Shown here: positions 46,271 to 56,727 of the stretch, piece after piece | Numbering within the stretch: the stretch's first letter is position 1 | How the letters are laid out: every line of letters starts with the position of its first letter | NCBI RefSeq assembly: GCF_033958435.1 | Contig: NC_134137.1 | Coordinates: 252,076,501 to 252,140,500 of the forward strand | Direction of reading: 5' to 3' | DNA from: Carettochelys insculpta | Taxonomy: Eukaryota; Chordata; Testudines; Carettochelyidae | Length of the DNA: 64,000 nucleotides | Notes under the pieces: model-generated | What the model was told of the DNA's origin: nothing | Seen by the model: the letters and a program-made list of their open reading frames with translations, nothing else | Databases searched by the model: none | Translations under genes and position numbers: made by a program

Positions 46271-46429
46271 TAGGAGAGGCAGACCCCACAGAAAATGGAT
46301 AGATGATGTAGTAGGTTGGTGCGGAGCTAGTCTACAGAAACTAAGCCACTCTGTACTAGATAGGGAAAGATGGAAGGAAATAGCGAGAGAAGCATCAGAC
46401 ACCAACAGGCGCTGAACCCACAGTTATTG

Positions 46430-46449
46430 ATGATGATGATGATGATGAT
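46430..46449 (+). repeat. (GAT)n tail of the LINE
   Basis: Six to seven GAT units follow the end of the LINE frame and probably served as its 3-prime tail. Confidence 0.7.
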
Positions 46450-46492
46450 AAGCAGCTAGGGTCTCCAGGGGGTAACATCATTGGAAGCATAG

Positions 46493-46735
46493 ATCATTAG
46501 GAACATACAAATAAAAACAACTATACTGGGTGAAACTAATGGTCCATCTAGCCCAGTACCCTATCTTCCAACAGTGGTCAATGCCAGGTGCTTCAGAGTG
46601 AATGAACAGAGCAGGGCAACTGTAGGATACATCTCCTACCATTCAGTCTCAGCATCTGGCACTCAGAAGCTTAGGGCTGCCTAGATCATGGAATTCAGCC
46701 CTGACCCAAAAGAATTAAAGCCCATACAAACAAAC
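46493..46735 (+). mobile_element. CR1-type LINE 3-prime region
   Basis: The block GGAACATACAAATAAAAACA, then ATACTGGGTGAAACTAATGG, TCCATCTAGCCCAGTACCCT and CAGTGGTCAATGCCAGGTGC matches, from memory, the untranslated 3-prime region of sauropsid CR1. No coding part is attached. Confidence 0.65.
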
Positions 46736-47415
46736 AGCATAAGCATTTTGCATCACTCTTCTAGATAGCACAACAGGCCATTAACAGACAGCCCAGCTAT
46801 GATAAAACTGTACTAAAGACAATTTGAGAAATGGAGGGCAAAATAACTCCATCATTCATCGTTGCTAATACGTGTCCTGGGGCGGTACGTTGCCATCGAT
46901 CTTAAACTGCGAGCTCTTCAGCACAAGGAACGTGTCTCGCTTGCTGTAAAGCAAAATGCAAATTTATGGCACTGTATAAATGATCATTGTTAATAATCCT
47001 CCAGCTTTATATAGAACTCCCCCCAATTTCAATGGGGAAATCAACCCAGAGATCAATTGCACAATATGGTCATTTATGTAAGACTAAAATGATTTTATTT
47101 CCTTAGAAAGCCAAATGTGGCACTCATCCTAACTCTCCCTAACACCTTTTAAAACAGTCAGCTTTTGTGAAATACCTAAGTGACTCCTCCAACCATGCCA
47201 TAAATGGAGTCAATGTCCAGAAGTTGGCCAAAACTATTTGACATATTTGCATCAAGTTAATAGTTTCAGATTTACCAAAACTCAGTTTTTGGACGAATAA
47301 ACTACTCAGTAGCAATTTGTGCATGTTATCAAAAGTTTGGGATACTGGAATCTACATTTCTTAAGGCAAAGTTGAGATGGTTTATCATGCATGACACACA
47401 CACACATATACAGTA
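46736..47415. other. Unannotated stretch
   Basis: A GCGAGCTCTTCAGCACAAGG block near 46908 with CACTGTATAAATGATCATTG resembles an old LINE/SINE tail. A short CACACA run lies at 47396-47406. No gene was recognised. Confidence 0.35.
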
Positions 47416-48118
47416 CAGTCATCCCTTGCTATACAAGCACAATTGGTTCCCAGCTTCTGCTCGTAGGCGAAAACTCGTAAGAGGGACGCTAAATTACCAT
47501 TAAAATACACGTTAAAGTCTCTGACTGGTTCCTAGTGCTCCTAACTCGGGGAAGGAGTGGCAGCAGGTGGCGCTGCTTTTGAAAGGTGAGTGAACCTTAG
47601 GTTTGAAGGGAGGTTAAAGGCTGGGGGTAGTTTGGGGCTGTGAGCAGGAGGGAGGGTTAAAACCTGGTGGCAGCTCCGGTGGAGGAGATGGCAGCTCGTT
47701 CCTCAAGGCTGCACCAGCAGTACCTGGGGGTGATGCGGAGGGCCAGAGAGTTCGGGAACCAGACCGGGATGGGTGTTGGGAGCGGGCCAAGCTGGGTGGT
47801 GTGTGTGGAGCTGCGGGCTGGGGAAGTGTTGGGAGTGGGCCAGGCTGGAGGGTGCACATGGAGCTGCGGACTAGGGGAGTGTTGCGAGCAGGCTGAGACG
47901 GGGGGGGGGGGGCGGGGTGTGGAGCTGCAGATTGGGGGAGTGTTGGGAGCGGGCCAGGTAGGAGCTGCGGATCTCCCCAATCCACAACCAGGGACCCCGC
48001 TGCTAGCTCATATAAGCAGGGGAAGTTCACTCATTTGGTGAACAACGGCAAGTGTGTGTCCGCCCCTCATTTTACTGAGTACTTGTAAGTAAAGTACTCG
48101 TTAAACGAGGGATGAGTG
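47416..48118. mobile_element. 703-bp Tc1/mariner (pogo/Tigger-like) element
   Basis: The left terminus CAGTCATCCCTTGCTATACA is preceded by TA (47414-47415). The right terminus mirrors CACTCATCCCTCGTTTAACG. CTCGTAAGAGGGACG and ACTCGTTAAACGAGGGATG are internal relatives of the ends. The interior (47700-47980) is a GC-rich irregular array of GGGAGTGTTGGGAGCGGGCC-type units, which creates spurious frames. It encodes no transposase. Confidence 0.65.
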
Positions 48119-50108
48119 TGTTCTTTTATAATATCTTCATTGACACACCCTCCAGTTTGCTCATTATAAAGTGGCCATCACATGTTTTCATGATAACACA
48201 GATTTCTTATAAGGACATATTATGTACACAGGGTAGATGCTGTGATGGTTTACACATACGACAAATTATTTACACGTATGATAAATTCCATGGGATACAT
48301 AGCACTCTCCATGCACCTCTGAGCTGGAAGGTAGATGCTGTGACAGAAGTGGAACTTACAACAGGGGAAGGCAGGTGGCTGGATGGTTCTACTCCTAGAA
48401 GTGAGCAGCTCTAACAAGCTGGTTGGAGCTTCAGCATCTGGAAAACGTGCTGACTTCCCCTGGCTAACTAGGCCCTTCCTCTCTTGTCCTTCACAGACTG
48501 GCTCCACCTCCTTTTAAGTCTCTACTAACCAGCCCCAGCCCTCACCCGAAAGAGCAGAGCTTGTGGGTCTCAACTGCCACTGTACCTCCACTCCCCTTGC
48601 CCTTAAAGGAGGGCCCAAAACTCACAGAGAGAATCTGGCTCCTCTCCAAATTTTGTGGATGGTGTTTGCAGTGTGCCAAGCTAAGCCCTATTCCACTTTC
48701 TCTCCCACCACCTCATACAAACTGGAACACCCATTCCCAGAGGTGTTGAAAAAAGCCACCACTACTTCCTCAGAAAAAGCTTAGTTTTGTAATCTCTACC
48801 TACCCCCCACTACCCCGCAAAACAAGTTGAGCTTCATAATCTCTACACACCTATTAAGGCTTTGCCCTAGCCTGTCCTTCTCTGCTTCCTGATCTAACTA
48901 GCCTTCCCCCTTCCAGTTTCTAGCTCAAAGGGCAATTGGGAACTAGCAGCAGATGTTATATAGAAATGCTTAGTGAGCAAACCTTCATCCAGAAACATCC
49001 TCCTTCTCTTTGGGTAGAATTTTAGCATCACTAGAAGCATCATCATGACCAACACCTGTTCCCAGGTAAAAAAACACTGAATAGGAAATAAACCTTAATT
49101 TTTAGTCCCTGGCTCAGGAAACCACTCACATTCAGGAAAGTACTGAGAGCGCACATTCAACTTTAAACATCAGCTTCAATGCCTTCCTGTATTGGGGTAT
49201 AACATCTTGTGGCACTTGTGTGAGGGAGGTCAAGCACCTACAAAGATCATTCCTCCACCTAGTTCCAGGATGGGTTCCACAGAGCACACAGTGACATTGT
49301 ATAGCAATGTAGGACTGGGAGTGCAGCAGAGTATAATTTCTAACTGAAACTTTAGGAAGCATTTAATTGGATGGAATACAATTACTAGAGCTGAAATTTG
49401 GCCAAGGCACCACTCAATGTTTTCCTAAAATAGCTAGATTTTGCAGTTTGTTTTTATTAATCTTGCAGAGAGCTAGCGAGCAGCTCCCCAACTGCTACAG
49501 TGCTGGGCAGGCTAGGCATGGCAAAAATAAGCAAGAGCAGCTTCTTTTGGGAAAATGAGGGAAGCACCTGACTGGCTTTCCTAGAGTTCCTCTAAATATG
49601 TGCAAGTGAAAAGCTACTCAGCTTTTAAATGAGAGCTCACTGGCACAGCAGAGTGATCCTGCTAAGTGAAGACTTTATCTAACTGCCATCTAAAGCAAAT
49701 GTTGGTGTTTTTTCTTGACAGTCTGATAAACGGCTGTCTGACATTTAAGGAATGGACAGTGATGGATGCACTGAGCCGTCAGCAGTGGCTTCAGGGCTTT
49801 GAAGGTGACCGGGGGAAAAGGGAAATAAAAAGGTGAACATTCTTACCATAACTTGTCCACAGCGCTACTCTATATGAAAATTCGAGCGAGGCATGTGTGT
49901 TCCGAAGGGAAGCACTGGGGTTTGGTGAATGTAAAGAAACCACTGTTAGTGTTCAAAGGTAGCCACAAGGCTAAGAGAGGCCCAAAGAGACAAGGTATGT
50001 GGAGGGGAAATCTTTCATTGGACCAACTTGTGTTGGTGAGATGAGAGCCAAGCTTCAGGTCCAGAAGAAGAGCTCTACGTAAACTCAAGAGTTTGTCTCT
50101 CTCACTAA
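48119..50108. other. Unannotated stretch
   Basis: Open frames at 48112-48507, 49132-49362 and 49367-49558 show no domain and several mirror each other. Nothing else was seen. Confidence 0.35.
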
Positions 50109-50530
50109 AGCTGCATCTGCACAGTCCCTCCCTTTTGAAAGGGGAATGCAAATGTGGTGGATCAAAAATGCAAATGATGTGCTAATTTGAATATTGAGCA
50201 CCTCATCTGCACAATAGTGGCCACTCGCTGTTCTGGAAGTGCTGTTTTCAGGGAAAAAAAGCAGCTGTGTAAACAGGGCTCCTTCAGAAAACAAACCCCT
50301 TCTTCCTATTTTGTTTCAGAAAGAAGGGATCATTTGAAAAAGGGGTTTGTTTTCGAAGGAACCCTGTCTACAAGGCTGTTTTCTTTTTCCAAAAACAGCA
50401 CTTCTGGAAACATAATCACATGTGAGTCTGCAAACGAGGTGCAAGATTTGTAAATCTGTGCTTCATTTGCATTTCTGATTGGCCGCATTTGCATGCCCCT
50501 TCCAAAAGGGAGGGCGGTGTAGATGCAGCT
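50109..50530. mobile_element. 422-bp Harbinger-end MITE with TAA duplication
   Basis: The ends are AGCTGCATCTGCACAGTCCC and GGGCGGTGTAGATGCAGCT. TAA is duplicated at 50106-50108 and 50531-50533, the classical Harbinger target. The halves are inverted relatives (TTTTGAAAGGGGAATGCAAA mirrored by TTTGCATGCCCCTTCCAAAA). It has the same design as 20272-20689. Confidence 0.85.
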
Positions 50531-52039
50531 TAACAAAGGTTGGTCTTACAAAAGATATAACCTCACCCACCTTGTCTTTCTAGTATTTGGAACCAACACG
50601 GCTACCACAACACTGCAAACAAAAGAGTCCCAGAGTAGCTAAAGGTTGGGCAGAGTTGGAGAAGAAAAGGAAGTGGGAGAGCATCAAAACAGCCACACAG
50701 GAGGAGCAATGATGCTCAAAGCAAACTAAGAAGTAAAGCTGTATGTAACCTGCAGCAAAGGTTGGAGGATTCACTGCAGTTGCTTAACAATATACAGAAA
50801 CAAAGATGAGAATGTAGTCTTCTCTGCTGGAGTGCACTGTCTGGTAGAGGGAGAAATCAATTAATCTGATTGTGTTGTTTTTACTCTGAAAAACTATAAG
50901 GGAAATTCTGCTGCCTGTTATCTTCTGTTTTACAGAGGAGCAGAATTCTCACTTTAGAGTCAATGTTATGCAGAAGAACGTGGTTTCACTTCCCGTTTGT
51001 TCCTGAAAGGTACATTGGGGAAAAAAATCACTCTCTGCCTCCTCATTAGAGAATTTAGGCCACCCCTCCTCCATCTTATTTATCCCCTGATTCATCCCAA
51101 AGATATTGGTCAAAGCTAACAGGCCAAGTCATTCCAGAGCTCAGAATCTCTTCCCTATTATTCCCAAGCAGCCATCTTTATTAAGGTTAAATGGTTAATG
51201 GCTCCTTTCCCGCTCCCAAACATTCTCTATATTTTTAGTATATGCACAGTAAACTCTTCGAGGTAAGGACTGTTCTAGCACAATGGAGCCCTAATCTGAG
51301 CAGGAGCTTGCAGGCTGTGTGCTCTGTAAGTGGCCACCCAGGAGAGATTCAGGTGCCACTCAGCTGATTAGCACAGCGTTCGTAGCTGCCCTCAGATGGC
51401 AGCATGTGTTTCTATGAGTGGTGCACATTCTCATATGATTTGGTGCAGATGACAAACGTTATTCGACCCACAGATGGAAAAAGTTTGAGGAAACACTGCT
51501 TGCAGGAGCCTCAGTGATCTAACTGTAATAGCAATAGTTCTTAGAAAAGCATGGTGAGATGATTATTGTAAAACAAAAATTAAAAGCCAGAAATGGAGTT
51601 AAGGTTACCTTTAGAAAAAATCAAGCACTTAAAACTCTGGAAGAACACAACAACACTGCCCAATTAAACAGAGACATAACTTTAAATCCAGTCAATTCTT
51701 AAAAATGAGACAAAAGTATTTTCAATATTGAATCTGCCTGAGTTTATTGCCAGTATTTACAGCTTTGCGCTCAGGTTTTCTTGTCTTTTGAAAGGGTTTA
51801 CTCTGGTTTATTTCTGTGAGAAAAACTCCCACTTTCTACTATGCCGAAGGAGTGAATGTGACTATACATGAAGTGCTGTCAGATGATAAAGCATGACCTG
51901 TTAGGACAATTTTACCTGTCACAATAATAAGTAGTTAATTTTCAGGTAGGAGTGGGATTTTTAAGAAACAGACACCCTTAACTTTGACCTAAATGCTGAT
52001 TTCCCAAGCAATGCAATATGACCAGCTCCTGCCATCTCA
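50531..52039. other. Unannotated stretch
   Basis: A CTCTTCGAGGTAAGGACTGT block with TAGCACAATGGAGCCC (about 51255-51290) matches the tail of a common amniote LINE/SINE 3-prime end. The rest is plain AT-rich DNA. Confidence 0.35.
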
Positions 52040-52750
52040 GGCTACGTCTACACGTGCAGCCAACATCGAAATAGCTTATTTCGATGTTGCGACATCGAAA
52101 TAGTCTATTTCGATGAATAACGTCTACACGTCCTCCAGGGCCAGCAACGTCGATGTTCAACTTCGACGTTGCTCAGCCCAACATCGAAATAGGCGCAGCG
52201 AGGGAACGTCTACACGTCAAAGTAGCACACATCGAAATAGGGATGCCAGGCACAGCTGCAGACAGGGTCACAGGGCGGACTCAACAGCCAGCCGCTCCCT
52301 TAAAGGGCCCCTCCCAGACACACTTGCACTAAACAACACAAGATACACAGAGCTGACAACTGGTTGCAGACCCTGTGCCTGCAACATAGATCCCCAGCTG
52401 CCGCAGAAGCAGCCAGAAGCCCTGGGCTAAGGGCTGCTGCCCACGGTGACCATAGAGCCCCGCAGGGGCTGGAGAGAGAGCATCTCTCAACCCCCCAGCT
52501 GATGGCCGCCATGGAGGACCCAGCAATTTCGACGTTGCGGGACGCGGATCGTCTACACGGTCCCTACTTCGACGTTGAACGTCGAAGTAGGGCACTATTC
52601 CTATCTCCTCATGAGGTTAGCGACTTCGACGTCTCGCCGCCTAACGTCGAAGTTAACTTCGAAATAGCGCCCGACGCGTGTAGACGCGACGGGAGCTATT
52701 TCGAAGTTGGTGCCGCTACTTCGAAGTAGCGTGCACGTGTAGACGCAGCT
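52040..52750 (+). mobile_element. 711-bp internally deleted Harbinger element with TCA duplication
   Basis: The ends are GGCTACGTCTACACGTGCAG and CACGTGTAGACGCAGCT. TCA is duplicated at 52037-52039 and 52751-52753. It is nearly identical to 24825-25506, with the same deletion junction (AGAAGCCCTGGGCTAAGGGC), and its ends closely match the long element at 29659. The left end keeps the extra TAGCTTATTTCGATGTTGCG block that the copy at 24825 has lost. Confidence 0.92.
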
Positions 52751-53272
52751 TCAGAGTACAAATTTAGAGTTAGGTTTAGGACCAGAAATCTAACTGAATC
52801 TAGAGCCAAGGCTGGCTTGTTTACATTTCAGATCTTTCTATATGTAGTTCTTCATGTAGGTTTTGCCTCCATTTTTCAGCACATCTGCTCTTATGCTACA
52901 TTTCTCAAACCTGAGTGCCAAGAGTTAGGCACCCAACTCCCAATTTAGGCACATCAGAAAAAGTGGCCTAATTTCCAGTACACTTGTAGCTCCTGTTGAC
53001 TAGACTAGGAGATATAGGTGGCTCAGCAGCTCAGTAATAGCGTCCTGACTTCCAGATTTACCTTAATATGAATATACCTTTCTCTACCCACTTTTAGCTT
53101 ATACATGTTATGTTAAAACTTAAGTAGTTTCTTTATACTCAAGTATCTGTATGTATCACACAGATAGATGTAGACAAAGGTACACAGAAAGATTTAAAAC
53201 TGAGTATTTTTAGTACTTGGAAAATCAGTACAGCACAGATCGCAGTAATACAAAGAGGTTTCCCACATGATT
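52751..53272. other. Unannotated stretch
   Basis: A GAGTTAGGCACCCAACTCCC block followed by AATTTAGGCACATCAG (about 52920-52965) resembles an old CR1- or L2-type repeat piece also hinted at near 44390. No gene was seen. Confidence 0.35.
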
Positions 53273-53770
53273 AGGACCCTATCAAATGCACGGTCCATTT
53301 TGGTCAATTGCATGGTCATAGGATTATTTTAAATGGTAAATTTCCTGATTTCTGATAGTTAAATCTAAAATTTCACAGTGTTGTAACTGTCGGGGGCCTG
53401 ACCCAAAAAGGAGTTGTCTGGGGGTCACAAGGTTATTGTAGTGTGGGGGGTGGGGGCAGGGACTGTGGCAATACTACTCTTACTGCTGCAATTCTGCAGA
53501 GCTGGGCAGCTGGGAAGCAATGGCTGCTGGCTGGGAGTCCAGCTCTGAAGGCAGTATTCCTGCCAGCAGCACAGAAATAAGGATGGTATGGTGTGGTATT
53601 GCCACCCTTATTTTGCTCTTCTGCCTGCAGAGCTGGGACCTTAGTCCAGCTGCACAGTACTGAAAGCAGCAGTAAGGGTAACATGGGTATGCTGTTGTCA
53701 CCCTGACTTCTTGTCATGCATGAATGCCTCTGAAGTGTTAAACCTAGACAGAATGGCATCTCTGTTGGCA
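53273..53770. repeat. Dispersed repeat with inverted CTGCTGCTGGCAGCA-like interior
   Basis: It begins AGGACCCTATCAAATGCACG and TCATAGGATTATTTTAAATG. It continues through GGGGGCCTGACCCAAAAAGG, then a region where GTGGCAATACTACTCTTACTGC and TGGTGTGGTATTGCCACCCTTA are inverted relatives. It resembles a DNA-transposon-derived repeat of turtles, but the termini were not defined. Confidence 0.4.
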
Positions 53771-54756
53771 AGCAGCCAGGTGAGTCAATGGGGGAAGTTC
53801 TTTGGAACCAAAGCAGATTCCTGCCGAGGGGGTCGCTCTTTTGTGTGGCCGGAGTAGAGAGACCAAGTTGTTTAATCCTGAGCAGGTTTAATAAATCCAG
53901 TAAATATTCAGGTCACAGCATGACCTGGGCATACAGATATGTAAGTAGAAAGTAAATATTTAGTTAGACATGATCAGGTTATTTTTTATTTTGGGTTTGG
54001 AGCAGGCCCTCTTATGCTGGCTGAGCTATTCCCCCATACATTGTAATTTCTAAACTGAACCCCAGGGAAATAATTCTCTGTGCTTTAACCTGTTTTTGGT
54101 TGATTTGTAACACCTAGCAACCAGGTATGCTTTATCATTTTCTTGGTATACTTTTTTTTGGTTTGCTAATAAATTACTTTTTAAGGCAATGATTTGATTC
54201 CTGTGTCCCAGAGAAGGGTCTGTGTAGATGCATACCTAAGCCTGAAAGGTCAGCTATCAGATTGCAGCTCAATCTCTTCCGCTTAGTTTCCAAACTCTCT
54301 CCTAAGGAAGGGTTAAGAGCTTGGGGATACCCCACAAGGAAGCATCCCACGCATGCCTTTCTGGGCTTTAAACGGGGGTTTCTCACCTGGGCGGTGGCAG
54401 CTACATCCCAAGATCAGAGAATCTGTGATCTTGGGAAGTTTTTAAGCAGAAGCCTATAGAGGCAAAGTATCTGTAAGCTCTCCTGCAGGCTGCCATCCTC
54501 TGCACTCAGAGAGTCAGAGTGGGGAACAGCATTGACACTTCTGTACTGCTGCTGGCAGGACTCTGTCTACAGAGCTGGACACCCAGCCAATATTACAACC
54601 ACCACTCTGTGACCCTCCTAACACAACCTTGTTATCCCCCTGCAACCTCCTTTTGAGTCAGGACTCACAATTTGAGCAATGCTGGTCTCCCCTGTGAAAT
54701 CTGTATAGTATAGGGTAAAAGCATGCAAAAGGCCAGATTTCATGTGAGGACACCAG
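53771..54756. other. Unannotated stretch
   Basis: The frames at 54174-54459 overlap on both strands and have no domain. No repeat was named. Confidence 0.35.
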
Positions 54757-55112
54757 AGCTACGTCTACACTTGGATGCTACATCGAAATAGCTTATGTAG
54801 CGATGTAGCGAAATCGAAATAAGCTATTTCGATGAATAGCGTCTACACATCCTCCAGGGCTGGTGCTGTTGACGTTCAAGGTCGACGTTGGACAGCACTA
54901 CATCGAAATAGGCGCTGCAGGGGAGCGTCTACACACAAAAGCGACCCAAATCTAAATAAGGGTGCCAGGAACAGCTGCAGACAGGGTCACAGGGAGGACT
55001 AGCACTTCCAGGGCAACAGCAAGCCGCTCTCTTAAAGGGCCCCTCGCAGACACAGTCAGCCTGCACAGCACGCTGTCTGCAGAGCCACAAGCACGCACCC
55101 CGTGGAAGCAGC

Positions 55113-55120
55113 ATGGACCC

Positions 55121-55171
<51 letters not shown>

Positions 55172-56494
55172 AGAGGCCCACACACCCGCCCCTGGAGGAC
55201 CAGTGGCTTCCCTGCTCAGTGCCATGCAGGAGGCAGCTGACCATCTTTTATTTGAGGAAGATGAGCTGCCCCCAGGGAATGAGGAAGCAGCCCCAGACCT
55301 TGCTGCCCTCCCAGCACCCCCCCCACCACACACGCCGCTGGCTGTGGAGATACCCCACGAGCACAGACTGGTGGGAGCAGCTGGTGCTCGGTGAGTGGGA
55401 CAACGACCACTGGCTCCGGAACGTCCGGATGAGCTGGCAGACATTCCTGGAGCTCTGCCAGTGGCTCACCCCTGCCTTACAGCACCAGGACACCTCCATG
55501 AGATGCACCCTGACAGTAGAGAAACGGGTCAGCATCGCTGTCTGGAAGCTGGCCACTCCAGACAGCTACCGATCCGTGGGGCAGCAGTTTGGTGTGGGCA
55601 AGGCCACCGTCGGGGCTGTCCTCATGGAGGTAAGAGAACCCGGGGGGGGGAACCCTGTGGGGGGGGAAGCCCTGGGGGGAGGGCCAGACACACCCTGCAC
55701 ACCCCTCACTGGTGCTCTCTCATGTCCTTCCCTTGCAGGTCGTCCATACAATCAATGCCCTGCTCCTCCACAGGCTCGTGCGGCTTGGGGACCCGGACGC
55801 TGCCATCGCGGGGTTTGCCAGCCTGGGCTTCCCAAATTGCTTTGGGGCCCTAGATGGGACCCATATCCCCACCCGTGCCCTGGGGCACAGCAAAGGACGC
55901 TTCTTGAATAGGAAGGGATACCATTCCATGGTCCTCCAGGCCTTGGTGGACAGCCGGGGCCGCTTCTTGGACATTTATGTTGGCTGGCCTGGCAGCACCC
56001 ACAATGCCCGGGTGTTCAGAAATTCGGGCCTGTGCTGCCAACTGGAGGCGGGGACCTACATCCCCCAGTGGGAGATCCCTGTGGGGGACACCACCATGCC
56101 CCTCTGCCTCGTCACAGATGCGGCGTACCCCCTCCAGCCCTGGCTCATGCACCCCTACCCGGGCCATGTCACAGCCAGTCAGGAGCTGTTCAACATGCGC
56201 TTGACCCATGCGCAGCAGGTGGTCGAGTGCACTTTCGGCCGCCTCAAAGGGCGCTGGAGGTGTCTCCTCACCCGCCTGGATGCAGGCCTCACCAACATCC
56301 CCCAGGCTGTGGGCGCGTGCAGCGCACTCCACAACCTGGTGGAGAGCAAGGGAGAGGCCTTCTTCCAGGGCTGGCCTGTGGCGGCTGGCACGGCCGACGT
56401 CCAGCCACCCGCTGCCCCCAGTCGCCAGGTTGACCCTGAGGGGATCTGGGTCCGGGAGGCCCTGCGGGCCCATTCTGACCAGGCTGCGGGGTGA
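55113..56494 (+). pseudogene. Harbinger (HARBI1-like) DDE transposase, frameshift in exon 1
   Basis: Exon 1 (55113-55629) starts MDP then about 16 Gln. Relative to the copy at 30017, about 8 bases are missing near 55318-55335 (CACC then a run of C). The start frame therefore closes at 55394, while YPTSTDWWEQLVLGEWDNDH continues in another frame. A 109-base intron (GT 55630, AG 55737-55738), the same length as in the other copy, leads in phase to exon 2 (55739-56494), which is fully open to TGA. The acidic triad is kept: LDGTHIP (55853-55855), VTDAAYPL (56117-56119) and VVECTFGRLKGRWRCL (56225-56227), with 35 residues between the last two. In the conserved GSTHDAR block the Asp is Asn (AAT, 56003-56005). 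AATAAA follows near 56618. Confidence 0.9.
55122..55169 (+). repeat. (CAG)16 run encoding polyglutamine
   Basis: Sixteen or so uninterrupted CAG units lie directly after ATG-GAC-CCC of the transposase. Uninterrupted CAG repeats are prone to length change. Confidence 0.9.
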
Positions 56495-56727
56495 ATGCTG
56501 GCAGGGCCAGCTGCTGGTGAGCCACCCACTGCACCCCCACATCCTCCACAACACTCCCTGCCCCTACGCCCACACCACAGAGCACCCGAGAGTGCACACC
56601 CCCACACTTTTCTTTGAAATAAATGGAAATTTTGTTTGAAACAAAACAGTGCAACCTTATTATTAAAAGAAGAAGGGAGGAACTATGTACATGGGGGGGC
56701 AGCCACTAAACGGGGATAGAACAAAAA

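Larger units (their letters stand above)
44787..46450 (+). mobile_element. Non-LTR retrotransposon (LINE) with reverse transcriptase remnant
   Basis: Frames from about 44787 to 46415 carry a reverse transcriptase: ADEQAGFRKDRSTIQQI, CFIDFQKAFDRTD (motif A, first catalytic Asp), GIRPGNPISPSIF (motif B), FMDDIVI (motif C, usually FADD), GLIMNIDKTKTM (motif D) and RYLGSNIT (motif E). A downstream YGCETW and a WIDDV-WCG block follow. A stop (near 44936), a frame change near 45415 and a 378-bp MITE insertion (45893-46270) break it. The 3-prime end is a (GAT)n tail at 46430-46449. Short-repeat tails and this protein layout suggest an RTE-like or related clade, but I am unsure of the clade. The endonuclease part is absent, so the copy is 5-prime truncated and dead. 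Confidence 0.8.

Noticed and set aside
54929..55444. Minus-strand frame with a long cysteine run
   Set aside because: It is the reverse complement of the CAG repeat and has no other support.
55102..55911. A 269-codon frame starting with a serine run at the second Harbinger element
   Set aside because: The serine run is the CAG tract read in the wrong frame. It joins the true transposase frame only after the 8-base deletion and runs through the intron.
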